Below are positions 1-6,136 of a stretch of 64,000 bases of DNA, piece after piece. Source of the DNA: Butyricicoccus intestinisimiae (GTDB lineage Bacteria; Bacillota; Clostridia; Oscillospirales; Butyricicoccaceae); the NCBI RefSeq assembly GCF_018918345.1, contig NZ_JAHLQI010000002.1, positions 248,001 through 312,000 on the forward strand. Direction: 5' to 3'. Numbering within the stretch: the first letter of the stretch is position 1; each line of letters begins with the position of its first letter. Under the pieces are notes generated by a model. That model saw nothing but the letters and a program-made list of their open reading frames with translations. It did no database searches and was not told the origin of the DNA. The position numbers and the translations under genes were made by a program.

Positions 1-453
1 GATGTCTGCCGCATTCGCCTTGGTGTCAACCGAGACATCGTTCAGCTTGCACATGATAACGGCAGCCTGCTCGCGCGTCACATCGCCCTGCGGCGCCCAC
101 TTGTTGTCGCCTACGCCGACCATGACATTGGCCTTGACGATCTTTGCCACCTGCTTGTAGAACCAGTCGGTCTTTGCAACGTCCTTGTAGCCGGAGACGT
201 CCGCTTCCTCGGTGTATTCCTCGACAGCGTCAACGACGGTTGCCATCTCTGCACGGGTGATGGTGCTGTCCGGACGAATGCCGCCCTCGTCGCCCTGAAT
301 CCAGCCGTTGTCAATGAACTGCTGCAGGGTCTTTTCTGCCCAGTGGCCGTGAATGTCATCTGCATTGACTGCAAATGCCGCACCGCCTACCATCATGGTT
401 GCTGCCGTAGCCACACTCAGGACACGCAGCGTCTTTTTCGCGTTGTTGTTCAT
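1..453 (-). CDS. S-layer homology (SLH) domain protein, N-terminal part
   Basis: This is the first 151 codons of an exported protein; the rest lies beyond the left edge. An N-terminal signal peptide (MNNNAKKTLRVLSV, then a hydrophobic stretch ending AAFAVNA) is followed by one SLH repeat (DDIHGHWAEKTLQQFIDNGW, then a TRAEMA motif) and a second one (YKDVAKTDWFYKQV, then TREQAAVI). SLH repeats bind secondary cell-wall polymers and anchor proteins to the surface. The start has an AAGGG-type ribosome binding site about 7 nt upstream. A perfect sigma-A promoter at 570-598 gives an mRNA leader of about 110 nt. The role of the missing C-terminal part is unknown. Confidence 0.85.
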   Translation of the reverse strand, partial: MNNNAKKTLRVLSVATAATMMVGGAAFAVNADDIHGHWAEKTLQQFIDNGWIQGDEGGIRPDSTITRAEMATVVDAVEEYTEEADVSGYKDVAKTDWFYKQVAKIVKANVMVGVGDNKWAPQGDVTREQAAVIMCKLNDVSVDTKANAADI

Positions 454-960
454 GTTACGCCCTTTCTAAAACAAATCAGATTTTGTCAGTACGTACTAAC
501 TTTTCTTGAATTTTTGACTGTATTACCTGTATTTTTGATACAATCTTCACTTCAAAATTCGATAGTACGATTATAGAAAATTTTTGGTTAGTTGTCAACA
601 ACACATATTGGGAAATATTGTTCTTTTCTCAGGACACTCCCCAGATAAATATGTATATTTGCAAGGTAAATTGCAGATATTCCTCCATTATTTCAAAAAA
701 TACAGAATTTTTGTTTCATTAACTTTTTGTGACAGTTTTTTGCACATGTGCAAATTATTTCGCGAATTTTTCATGTACTTTATCCAAACAGAGCGCTCCT
801 GTTTTCGCATTTTCTCGGTGAATTGCGAGAAAATGCCTAGGATAACTTTATTTCTAAACGCAAACATAACACGCGCCCAAAAAAATTTCCGCCTTCCGCG
901 CCTCTTTTCCGCGTATTTCCGCCGCATATGCGTTAGCCCAGAGAAATCAACAGAAGAAAA
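454..960. other. AT-rich intergenic region with two palindromes
   Basis: No credible gene lies here; the ORFs present have no ribosome binding site and poor composition. Next to the SLH gene are its promoter (570-598) and leader, which contains the 10-bp palindrome AGTACGTACT near 489-498. Further out are a perfect 16-bp palindrome TTTGCACATGTGCAAA (739-754) and an 11-bp inverted repeat GCATTTTCTCG / CGAGAAAATGC with an 8-nt loop (807-836). Neither is followed by a T-run, so they look more like protein-binding sites or RNA structures than terminators. Confidence 0.6.
570..598 (-). promoter_or_regulatory. sigma-A promoter of the SLH protein gene
   Basis: On the minus strand TTGACA (593-598), a 17-nt spacer and TATAAT (570-575) match the consensus exactly. 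The predicted transcript starts near 563 and leaves a leader of about 110 nt before the ATG at 453. Confidence 0.85.
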
Positions 961-999
961 ACGCGTACTGTTCGAGAGATGTTCTCAAACAGTACGCGT
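961..999 (-). terminator. intrinsic terminator of the DtxR-type regulator gene
   Basis: ACGCGTACTGTT (961-972) pairs perfectly with AACAGTACGCGT (988-999), with further GAGA/TCTC pairing inside. An A-rich stretch just below 961 becomes the U-tract on the minus strand. It begins 19 nt after the stop codon of the gene at 1018-1383. Confidence 0.85.
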
Positions 1000-1017
1000 C
1001 TGATTTGCTTGTTCTCA

Positions 1018-1383
1018 TTAGCTTACCGCAACCGCGTCAGCATCGGCACAGGACTCCGGTAGCTCCGGCAATAAGATGCACGCCGCATCCGTCGCCTGCT
1101 GGCGCGTCACAAACAGCCCCGTCTGCATCAGGCAGTCCGCCACATGGTACACGCGGTCGGCATACCGCGCCGCCACCTCGTTTCCATACGCTGTCAGGTG
1201 AAGTTTCCCATATCGCTGCTGATCCACAAGCTGTTTTTCCCGAAAAACGCTGACAATCCGCGCAACGGATGCTTTTTTCACATGCAGCGCCTTGGCAATC
1301 TCCGTCAGCCGCATTTCGCCCTCCCGCTGAGACATTTCGTACATGTGCAGCAGATACCGCAGGTGTGTACCGGTCAGCTCCAT
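1018..1383 (-). CDS. DtxR/MntR-type winged-helix transcriptional regulator
   Basis: This 121-residue protein has the DNA-binding half of the DtxR/MntR iron- or manganese-dependent repressor family: a helix-turn-helix (LTEIAKALHVKKASVARIV, about residues 26-44), a wing (GKLHLTAYGNEVA) and the start of the dimerisation helix (ATDAACILLPELPES). The usual metal-site sequence 'dAc.iEH' is altered to DAACILLPE, so a normal metal site is not evident. No SH3-like C-terminal domain is present; the length fits the short MntR/IdeR-like subgroup. Monocistronic, with its own promoter (1448-1476), a palindrome over the start site (1422-1437) and a terminator (961-999). Autoregulation is inferred; the ligand is unknown. 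Confidence 0.7.
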   Translation of the reverse strand: MELTGTHLRYLLHMYEMSQREGEMRLTEIAKALHVKKASVARIVSVFREKQLVDQQRYGKLHLTAYGNEVAARYADRVYHVADCLMQTGLFVTRQQATDAACILLPELPESCADADAVAVS

Positions 1384-1421
1384 GTTTGTTCCTCCTTTTG
1401 CTGTCGAAATCCTCTTAAATG

Positions 1422-1437
1422 ATTAGTTTGCACTAAT
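1422..1437. promoter_or_regulatory. palindromic operator candidate of the DtxR-type gene
   Basis: ATTAGT (1422-1427), TTGC, ACTAAT (1432-1437) is a perfect inverted repeat located about +4 to +19 relative to the predicted transcription start. A repressor bound here would block transcription. DtxR/MntR family operators are also AT-rich palindromes built on TTAG/CTAA half-sites. Confidence 0.55.
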
Positions 1438-1447
1438 TCAAAGAAAA

Positions 1448-1476
1448 GCATATCACACGCAAAAAACAAAGTCAAT
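1448..1476 (-). promoter_or_regulatory. sigma-A promoter of the DtxR-type gene
   Basis: On the minus strand TTGACT (1471-1476), a 17-nt spacer and TATGCT (1448-1453). The start site, near 1441, is next to the palindrome at 1422-1437. Confidence 0.7.
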
Positions 1477-1540
1477 GGAGGCTGTTCCAGTTTTTGAGCG
1501 AAAGCTAACTATTTTTTATCCAATTGCCACAGATATACGC

Positions 1541-1577
1541 AAAAAAATTCCCCGTTTCCGTATCGGAAACAGGGAAT
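1541..1577 (-). terminator. intrinsic terminator of the infC-rpmI-rplT operon
   Basis: On the minus strand a GTTTCCG/CGGAAAC stem extended by ATTCCC/GGGAAT (1547-1577) is followed by a U-tract (A-run at 1541-1547 on the plus strand), directly after rplT. Confidence 0.85.
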
Positions 1578-1593
1578 GTGCATTCTGAAAAAA

Positions 1594-1947
1594 TTACAGA
1601 GCAGCCTTAGCGGTAGCAACCAGAGCCTCGAAAGCCGGCTTGTCGTTTACAGCCAGATCTGCCAGCATCTTACGGTTGATGTCAACACCAGCCTTCTTCA
1701 GACCGTTCATGAAAGTGCTGTAGTTCATGCCGTTAGCCTGGGTAGCAGCGGAGATACGGGTGATCCACAGTCTGCGGAAATCTCTCTTCTTGTGCTTACG
1801 GCCGATGTATGCGTAACGCAGGGACTTCATCACTGCTTCGTTTGCAGTGCGGAACAGCTTGGACTTTGCACCAAAGTAACCCTTAGAAAGCTTCAGAATC
1901 TTCTTTCTTCTCTTGCGCGTCATCATTGCGCCCTTAACTCTTGCCAT
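1594..1947 (-). CDS. rplT: 50S ribosomal protein L20
   Basis: The 117-residue protein has the usual L20 length and sequence ([20 protein letters not shown]; a conserved LWITRISAA segment near residue 60). L20 binds 23S rRNA early in 50S assembly. In Firmicutes it also represses its own operon by binding the infC leader RNA. It is the last gene of infC-rpmI-rplT, 55 nt after rpmI, and is followed by a terminator. An attenuator-like leader is present upstream of infC in this window. Confidence 0.97.
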   Translation of the reverse strand: MARVKGAMMTRKRRKKILKLSKGYFGAKSKLFRTANEAVMKSLRYAYIGRKHKKRDFRRLWITRISAATQANGMNYSTFMNGLKKAGVDINRKMLADLAVNDKPAFEALVATAKAAL

Positions 1948-2002
1948 ATTTAAACATTGCCTCCAAATTCAAATCGTAAGTGTTTTTGTGATAATCCTGA
2001 GA

Positions 2003-2200
2003 TTACTTGTACGGCAGCAGGCGCTTTACCTGTGCTACGTTGGTGGAATCAGCAAAGCCTTCCTTACGCAGATGTCTCAGACGCTTGGTGGACTTCTTGT
2101 TCAGGATGTGGCGGCGACCAACATGAGCGCGCTTGATCTTGCCGGTCTTTGTCATCTTAAAGCGCTTGGACGCGCCGCTGTGAGTCTTAATCTTAGGCAT
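2003..2200 (-). CDS. rpmI: 50S ribosomal protein L35
   Basis: A 65-residue basic protein typical of L35 ([20 protein letters not shown] near the start and [20 protein letters not shown] in the middle). It lies between infC and rplT in the conserved three-gene operon, with a GGAG-type ribosome binding site upstream of the ATG at 2200. Confidence 0.97.
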   Translation of the reverse strand: MPKIKTHSGASKRFKMTKTGKIKRAHVGRRHILNKKSTKRLRHLRKEGFADSTNVAQVKRLLPYK

Positions 2201-2253
2201 AGTGTGTTCTCCTCTCTGATGGGACTGCGCCGCTGGAGCGCAGTGTGATACAT

Positions 2254-2856
2254 TTATGATTCAGACGAATCCGCTTTCGGAGCCTGCTGCGGCTTGCCGG
2301 ACTTACCCTTGCGGCTCTTCTTGCCGGCATCCTTCTTCGGACCATCCTTCTTCGGGCCGAGAAACATAATCATCTGACGGCCTTCCAGTTTAGGGGCTTT
2401 ATCCATACTGCCGATTTCCGCGCATTCATCCGCGAAACGGCGCAGCAGATCGAGACCGATCGAAGAGTGGGTTACTTCACGGCCGCGGAAACGAACCGAT
2501 ACCTTAACCTTGTTTCCAGCCTTCAGGAAACGCTTTGCATGATTGACCTTTACGTTGAGGTCGTTGACATCAATGCCGGGGCTAAGGCGAATCTCCTTAA
2601 TCTCCACGACATGCTGATTCTTTCTTGCTTCCTTCTCGCGCTTTGCCTGCTCGAAACGGAACTTGCCGTAGTCCATGACGCGGCATACCGGCGGAACAGC
2701 GTTCGGTGCGATCTTCACGAGGTCAAGATTCTTTGCGGCAGCTGCCTCCAGTGCCTTCGCAATCGGTACGATGCCGGCCTGATTGCCCTCTGCGTCGATC
2801 AGTCTTACTTCCTTGTCGCGGATCTCTTCATTGATCTGGTGTTCCATACTGCTAAT
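2254..2856 (-). CDS. infC: translation initiation factor IF-3, ATT start codon
   Basis: IF-3 binds the 30S subunit, keeps it apart from 50S and rejects wrong start codons. The N-terminal domain begins [20 protein letters not shown]; the C-terminal domain holds [17 protein letters not shown]; the lysine-rich tail is longer than in Bacillus subtilis. I place the start at ATT (2854-2856): the ribosome binding site GGAGG (2866-2870) is 9 nt from ATT but 18 nt from the ATG at 2847, and infC genes commonly use AUU as part of IF-3 autoregulation. This gives 200 residues. The gene heads the operon with rpmI and rplT, behind an attenuator leader. Confidence 0.93.
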   Translation of the reverse strand: MSSMEHQINEEIRDKEVRLIDAEGNQAGIVPIAKALEAAAAKNLDLVKIAPNAVPPVCRVMDYGKFRFEQAKREKEARKNQHVVEIKEIRLSPGIDVNDLNVKVNHAKRFLKAGNKVKVSVRFRGREVTHSSIGLDLLRRFADECAEIGSMDKAPKLEGRQMIMFLGPKKDGPKKDAGKKSRKGKSGKPQQAPKADSSES

Positions 2857-3003
2857 TGTTAAGCACCTCCAAACGGTTAAACGAAAAATAAAAAACGGAC
2901 GGAAAGACACCGTCCGATCACAGCTGCTTACGCGAAACAGCTGAACATCTGAACCTCTCTGCCGAAGCGCAAGGTGAGAACGGTGTGTCCTTCTTTCTTT
3001 TGC
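2857..3003 (-). promoter_or_regulatory. infC leader RNA with attenuator (probable L20-type leader)
   Basis: The predicted 147-nt leader runs from the start site near 3003 to infC. It contains an intrinsic terminator upstream of the ribosome binding site: CGGACGG / CCGTCCG stem (2896-2916) followed on the minus strand by a U6 and a second U-rich tract. The upstream segment 2980-2986 is complementary to the 5' arm of this terminator (2907-2913, ACACCGT against ACGGTGT), so an antiterminator is possible. In Firmicutes L20 controls infC-rpmI-rplT through such a leader. That L20 is the ligand here is inference. Confidence 0.7.
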
Positions 3004-3009
3004 TCAATT

Positions 3010-3038
3010 AGTATAGCATCTCCCTCCGGCGTTGTCAA
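3010..3038 (-). promoter_or_regulatory. sigma-A promoter of infC-rpmI-rplT
   Basis: On the minus strand TTGACA (3033-3038), a 17-nt spacer and TATACT (3010-3015). Confidence 0.85.
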
Positions 3039-3193
3039 GGAAAAATCCCCGTAAATTTGAAATCGGGCGCGTTTTTCACGAAATCGACAGTTTTCGCTTG
3101 ACAGCGGGCACGCTTTTGTGGTATTCTTCCATGAGCAAACCGAGGAGCCTTCCCGCTCGGGTAATTTTTCCAACGTTTTTTTAGGCAAAACAG

Positions 3194-3222
3194 TTGAAAT
3201 TTCCGAGAGAATAGGCTATGAT
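3194..3222 (+). promoter_or_regulatory. sigma-A promoter of the DUF1292 gene
   Basis: TTGAAA (3194-3199), a 17-nt spacer and TATGAT (3217-3222), about 40 nt upstream of the start codon. A second possible promoter lies at 3098-3127 (TTGACA, 18 nt, TATTCT). Confidence 0.7.
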
Positions 3223-3267
3223 AATGGTGCAAGGTAAACAACCTTGAAGCAGCCGGAGGATATGTAT

Positions 3268-3561
3268 ATGAGTGAAGAAAACAAGAGCAACTATGTCATC
3301 CTGACCGACGAGGAAGGCAATGAGAAAGAATTTGAGCACATCGACACGCTGGAGGACAACGGCACCGTCTATATGGCTTTCATTCCGGCTGAACTGAATC
3401 TGGAAGAAGAGGCAGAAGTTGTCATCCTGAAGATTGTCGATGAGGACGGCGAAGAGCTGCTCGCATCGGTGGATGACGAGGAAGAAAGCCTCCGCCTGTA
3501 CAATCTGTTTATGTCCCGTCTGGAGGCGCTGTACGACGCGCCGGAGGACGACGAGGAGTAA
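3268..3561 (+). CDS. DUF1292 family acidic protein
   Basis: The 97-residue, very acidic protein belongs to the DUF1292 (YrzB-like) family of Firmicutes: a core of beta strands (NYVILTDEEGNEKEFEHIDT, then VYMAFIPAE, then VVILKIVDEDGEELLASVDD) and a DDEE tail. The family function is not established. In many Firmicutes it lies beside yrrK/ruvX and alaS, which are not here. The start was chosen at the second of two close ATGs because GGAGGA (3255-3260) is 7 nt upstream of it, against 1 nt for the first. It is followed by a probable 6S RNA rather than by a terminator. Confidence 0.8.
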   Translation: MSEENKSNYVILTDEEGNEKEFEHIDTLEDNGTVYMAFIPAELNLEEEAEVVILKIVDEDGEELLASVDDEEESLRLYNLFMSRLEALYDAPEDDEE

Positions 3562-3591
3562 ACAATTCAATCGCTAAGGCCCCTGCGCGAT

Positions 3592-3620
3592 TTGACAGTC
3601 ACCTTTTTTTAACCCACAAT
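3592..3620 (+). promoter_or_regulatory. promoter candidate of the 6S-like RNA
   Basis: TTGACA (3592-3597), a 17-nt spacer and CACAAT (3615-3620, four of six consensus bases), giving a start near 3627. If the RNA instead starts near 3577 (see the RNA entry), this match is accidental. Confidence 0.4.
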
Positions 3621-3772
3621 TAGTTTTCGGGATTCCGGATGTTCCCATACGGAGTTGCAGGCCTCCCGCCTCGGCGGAAGTTGGAAGCACAGATGTATGT
3701 GACAGGAGACCCACCTGCAGGAGATGTGCAGGTTACTAATCTGGTGACATCGGTTGCGCGGGGTTTCTTTTG
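3621..3772 (+). ncRNA. ssrS: probable 6S RNA (RNA polymerase-binding regulator)
   Basis: No protein is encoded here, but the layout resembles 6S RNA. The 5' segment GATGTTCCCATACGGAG (3638-3654) and the 3' segment GGTTACTAATCTGGTGACATC (from about 3731) parallel the E. coli 6S elements GAUGUUCGCAAGCGGG and GGGUUACAGCCUGCGGCGGCAUC, with a small CCTGCA/TGCAGG hairpin just before the latter, as in E. coli. GATGT pairs with ACATC to close the arms, and a T-rich stretch follows at 3764-3771. 6S RNA mimics an open promoter and sequesters the sigma-A holoenzyme. The 5' end is uncertain: CCCC-GCGC at 3580-3588 could pair with GCGCGGGG at 3756-3763, giving an RNA of about 195 nt. Confidence 0.65.
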
Positions 3773-3861
3773 CACTTTTGTGTTGCAAAGGAAAACAGCA
3801 ATCTTTTTTGCACGTTGCTGCTTTTCTCGCTTTTTTTACAAAATATTCATCATTTTCACTC

Positions 3862-3890
3862 TTTACATTTGCAACTTCTCGGTGTATAAT
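3862..3890 (+). promoter_or_regulatory. sigma-A promoter of the 33-codon gene
   Basis: TTTACA (3862-3867), a 17-nt spacer and a perfect TATAAT (3885-3890), 35 nt upstream of the start codon at 3926. Confidence 0.8.
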
Positions 3891-3925
3891 GTGTAAAATA
3901 AACAAATAGAAAGGAGTTTTGAGTT

Positions 3926-4027
3926 ATGGAGACCATTCGTAAGATTCGCAGTTATGATCCGCAGCCCGACAGACCCGATATTGACGACCTGATCTACGGT
4001 GATGAGCATCGTGTTTCTGAAAAGTAA
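3926..4027 (+). CDS. small protein of 33 residues, unknown function
   Basis: The reading frame encodes a hydrophilic peptide starting METIRKIRSYDPQPDRPD and continuing IDDLIYGDEHRVSEK. I do not recognise the family. Support for it being a real gene comes from its setting: a near-perfect promoter (3862-3890), an AAAGGAG ribosome binding site at about 3910-3916 with suitable spacing, a TAA stop and an intrinsic terminator 27 nt later (4055-4079). It has no transmembrane segment, signal peptide or cysteine. It stands alone between the 6S-like RNA and yifB, which is convergent. The basic N-terminus and acidic C-terminus suggest a soluble, partner-binding peptide, but this is a guess. Confidence 0.7.
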   Translation: METIRKIRSYDPQPDRPDIDDLIYGDEHRVSEK

Positions 4028-4054
4028 GCAAATACTTGAGAAGCATCTTGAAAT

Positions 4055-4079
4055 CCACGCAGATTGGCGTGGTTTTTTT
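4055..4079 (+). terminator. intrinsic terminator of the 33-codon gene
   Basis: CCACGC (4055-4060), AGATTG, GCGTGG (4067-4072) followed by seven T. Confidence 0.9.
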
Positions 4080-4164
4080 GTACCCTCAGCAGAACAGGAA
4101 GGCTTTTCCGTTCCGCTTATCATATAGATAGATCGCAAAAACTGCCGGCATTTGTCGAGATCGC

Positions 4165-4195
4165 GCCGCACCCGTCATGGGTGCGGCTTTTTTTT
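4165..4195 (+). terminator. second plus-strand terminator
   Basis: GCCGCACCC (4165-4173), GTCAT, GGGTGCGGC (4179-4187) followed by eight T. It lies 90 nt after the first terminator with no gene between them. It has no U-tract for the opposite strand, so it mainly protects yifB (convergent) from read-through. Confidence 0.85.
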
Positions 4196-4221
4196 CGTTT
4201 CTTCCCGTTCCCTGCACGGCA

Positions 4222-5748
4222 TCACGCACCGTCCCGATCCATGCTGCGGTACTGAATCGCCTCCGCGATGTGTCCGGCGGAAATGCGTTCTTCTCCCGCC
4301 AGATCCGCAATCGTGCGGGCAAGGCGCAGAATGCGGTCATAGCTGCGCGCCGTCATGCCGAGCTTTTTGAACGCGGCATCCAGCAGCGCCTGTCCGGCGG
4401 CATCCGGACGGCAAAATTCCGCCAGCTGCGCCGGCTGCATGTCCGCGTTACACCGCGTCTTGGTACCTGCGTACCGCGCCTGCTGCCGTTCGCGCGCCGC
4501 GATGACCCGCGCGCGAATGTCCGCTGAGCTCTCTGCGGGCTTGCGCTCGGACAAGTCCTTGAGCGGCACCGGACGCACATGCACTTGAATATCTATGCGG
4601 TCGAGCAGCGGACCGGAGATTTTTCTCCGGTACTTTTTCACTTCCGCCGGTGTGCACCGGCATCTGCCGGACGGATGCCCATACCAGCCGCATTTGCACG
4701 GATTCATCGCACAAATTAGCATGAACCTCGCCGGATACGTCACGCGTCCCGCCGTGCGCACAATGGAAACCGTGCCGTTTTCTATCGGCTGGCGCAAAAC
4801 CTCCAAGGCGTCCACGCGAAACTCCGGCAGCTCATCGAGAAACAGCACGCCGTTGTGCGCCAAGCTCAATTCGCCGGGCATCGGGATGCCCTTCCCGCCG
4901 CCCGCGATGCCCGCCGCGCTCGTCGTGTGATGCGGCGCACGCACCGGACGCATCTGTGACCGCGCCGCGCGGCTGCCCTCGCCGATAATAGAATAGATGC
5001 GCACGACATCCATTTTTTCTTCCGGCGTCATGGGCGGCAAAATGGTTCCAATCCGCTTTGCCATCATGCTCTTGCCCGAGCCGGGACTGCCCGACATGAG
5101 CATATTGTGCCCGCCTGCCGCCGCAATCTCCATCGCCCGCTTGACGTTTTCCTGTCCCATGACGTCGCAGAAGTCCAGCGCAGCATCCGGCGTGTCCTGC
5201 ACCAGATGCTCCGGCACATAGGCTTCGAGCGGATGCTTTCCCGTCAGATGATCGAGAATCTGCTCGACGTGGTGCACTGCGTAAATTATCAAATCGTTTC
5301 CAATCAGGGACGCTTCCTCTGCATTTCCCTCCGGCAGGAACAGCTTGCTCTTTCCCGCCTGCTGCACCGCCATTGCCATTGAGAGCGCGCCCTTGACGGG
5401 GCGCAGCTCGCCGCGCAGGCCGATTTCTCCGATAAATACGCTGTCATCCGGCAGCTGCTGCTCGATGTTTCCCTGCGCCGCCAGCAGACCCAGCAAAATC
5501 GGCAGGTCATACACCGCGCCTTCCTTGCGAATGTCCGCCGGCGCCAGATTTACCGTCTTGCGCGCAGGCAGCAGCGCCATTCCGATGCTGCGCGCCGCCG
5601 TCGTGACGCGTTCCTTGGATTCCTTGACCGCCGCGCCCGGCAGGCCGACCAGCTCAAACGACGGCAGGCCGTTGACCAGTCCGCATTCGACGGTCACAAG
5701 ATATCCTTCTATGCCGTAAATGCCCGCGGAAAATACAGTTGCTATCAT
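4222..5748 (-). CDS. yifB: YifB/ComM-family AAA+ ATPase (Mg chelatase-like)
   Basis: The protein has the YifB/ComM layout: an N-terminal Lon-protease-like fold (IYGIEGYLVTVECGLVNGLP; GLPGAAVKESKERV), a central AAA+ Mg-chelatase domain with Walker A GSPGSGKSM (about residues 220-228), Walker B-type GVLFLDELPEF and a zinc-finger-like segment MNPCKCGWYGHPSGRC, and a C-terminal helical Mg-chelatase domain (SYDRILRLARTIADLAG). In Gram-negative bacteria ComM is a hexameric helicase aiding branch migration in natural transformation; the Firmicutes role is unproven. I chose the second of two close ATGs (5748, 508 residues) for its better spacing from AGGGGG. Promoter at 5779-5807. Confidence 0.92.
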   Translation of the reverse strand: MIATVFSAGIYGIEGYLVTVECGLVNGLPSFELVGLPGAAVKESKERVTTAARSIGMALLPARKTVNLAPADIRKEGAVYDLPILLGLLAAQGNIEQQLPDDSVFIGEIGLRGELRPVKGALSMAMAVQQAGKSKLFLPEGNAEEASLIGNDLIIYAVHHVEQILDHLTGKHPLEAYVPEHLVQDTPDAALDFCDVMGQENVKRAMEIAAAGGHNMLMSGSPGSGKSMMAKRIGTILPPMTPEEKMDVVRIYSIIGEGSRAARSQMRPVRAPHHTTSAAGIAGGGKGIPMPGELSLAHNGVLFLDELPEFRVDALEVLRQPIENGTVSIVRTAGRVTYPARFMLICAMNPCKCGWYGHPSGRCRCTPAEVKKYRRKISGPLLDRIDIQVHVRPVPLKDLSERKPAESSADIRARVIAARERQQARYAGTKTRCNADMQPAQLAEFCRPDAAGQALLDAAFKKLGMTARSYDRILRLARTIADLAGEERISAGHIAEAIQYRSMDRDGA

Positions 5749-5778
5749 GCGCATACGCCCCCTGTTTTCGTTTTCTAC

Positions 5779-5807
5779 ATTGTAACGCAGCTAAAATTTC
5801 TTGGCAA
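5779..5807 (-). promoter_or_regulatory. promoter of yifB
   Basis: On the minus strand TTGCCA (5802-5807), a 17-nt spacer and TACAAT (5779-5784). The start site would be near 5772, about 24 nt before the gene. Confidence 0.65.
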
Positions 5808-5821
5808 TATCACCGCGCAAC

Positions 5822-5835
5822 TGTAAGCGCTTTCA
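5822..5835. promoter_or_regulatory. cre-like box (CcpA site candidate)
   Basis: TGTAAGCGCTTTCA fits the Firmicutes catabolite-responsive element consensus (TGWAARCGYTWNCW) at every defined position. It lies about 56 bp upstream of the predicted yifB start and about 164 bp upstream of the PFOR start, between the two divergent genes. CcpA control is inference. Confidence 0.6.
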
Positions 5836-5957
5836 TTTTTTTGTGCAAAAATCTCCGGAATTTGTTAAAAACTTCACCTGAATAGCACAATAAATGAGGT
5901 TTTTTGTCCTTCTCTCGGCTTTTTTATGCCTTTTGCTCAAATTCTTTCGGTTTTGTG

Positions 5958-5986
5958 TTTACATCGCACGGTTTTTTTGCTAAAAT
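5958..5986 (+). promoter_or_regulatory. sigma-A promoter of the PFOR gene
   Basis: TTTACA (5958-5963), a 17-nt spacer and TAAAAT (5981-5986). The leader from about 5993 to 6136 is 144 nt long; no known riboswitch was recognised in it. Confidence 0.75.
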
Positions 5987-6136
5987 AAGCATGGTTACGA
6001 ATAGCACCTCTGCGCTGTTCGCACAGATGCTGTTCCCCGGTATCAGCCCACTCCTGATCGCTCCGAGGCAGCACCTGCCGCATACGGCTTGGTATCCGTG
6101 CGCGGTTACCTACATTATATAGGAGGAACGATAAAC

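Noticed and set aside
3098-3127. Second promoter of the DUF1292 gene
   Set aside because: TTGACA is perfect but the spacer is 18 nt and the -10 is poor; the promoter at 3194 is closer and fits better, so this one is only mentioned.
5993-6136. TPP or other riboswitch in the PFOR leader
   Set aside because: The conserved CUGAGA and ACCUGA boxes of the TPP riboswitch are absent, and no other known motif was recognised.
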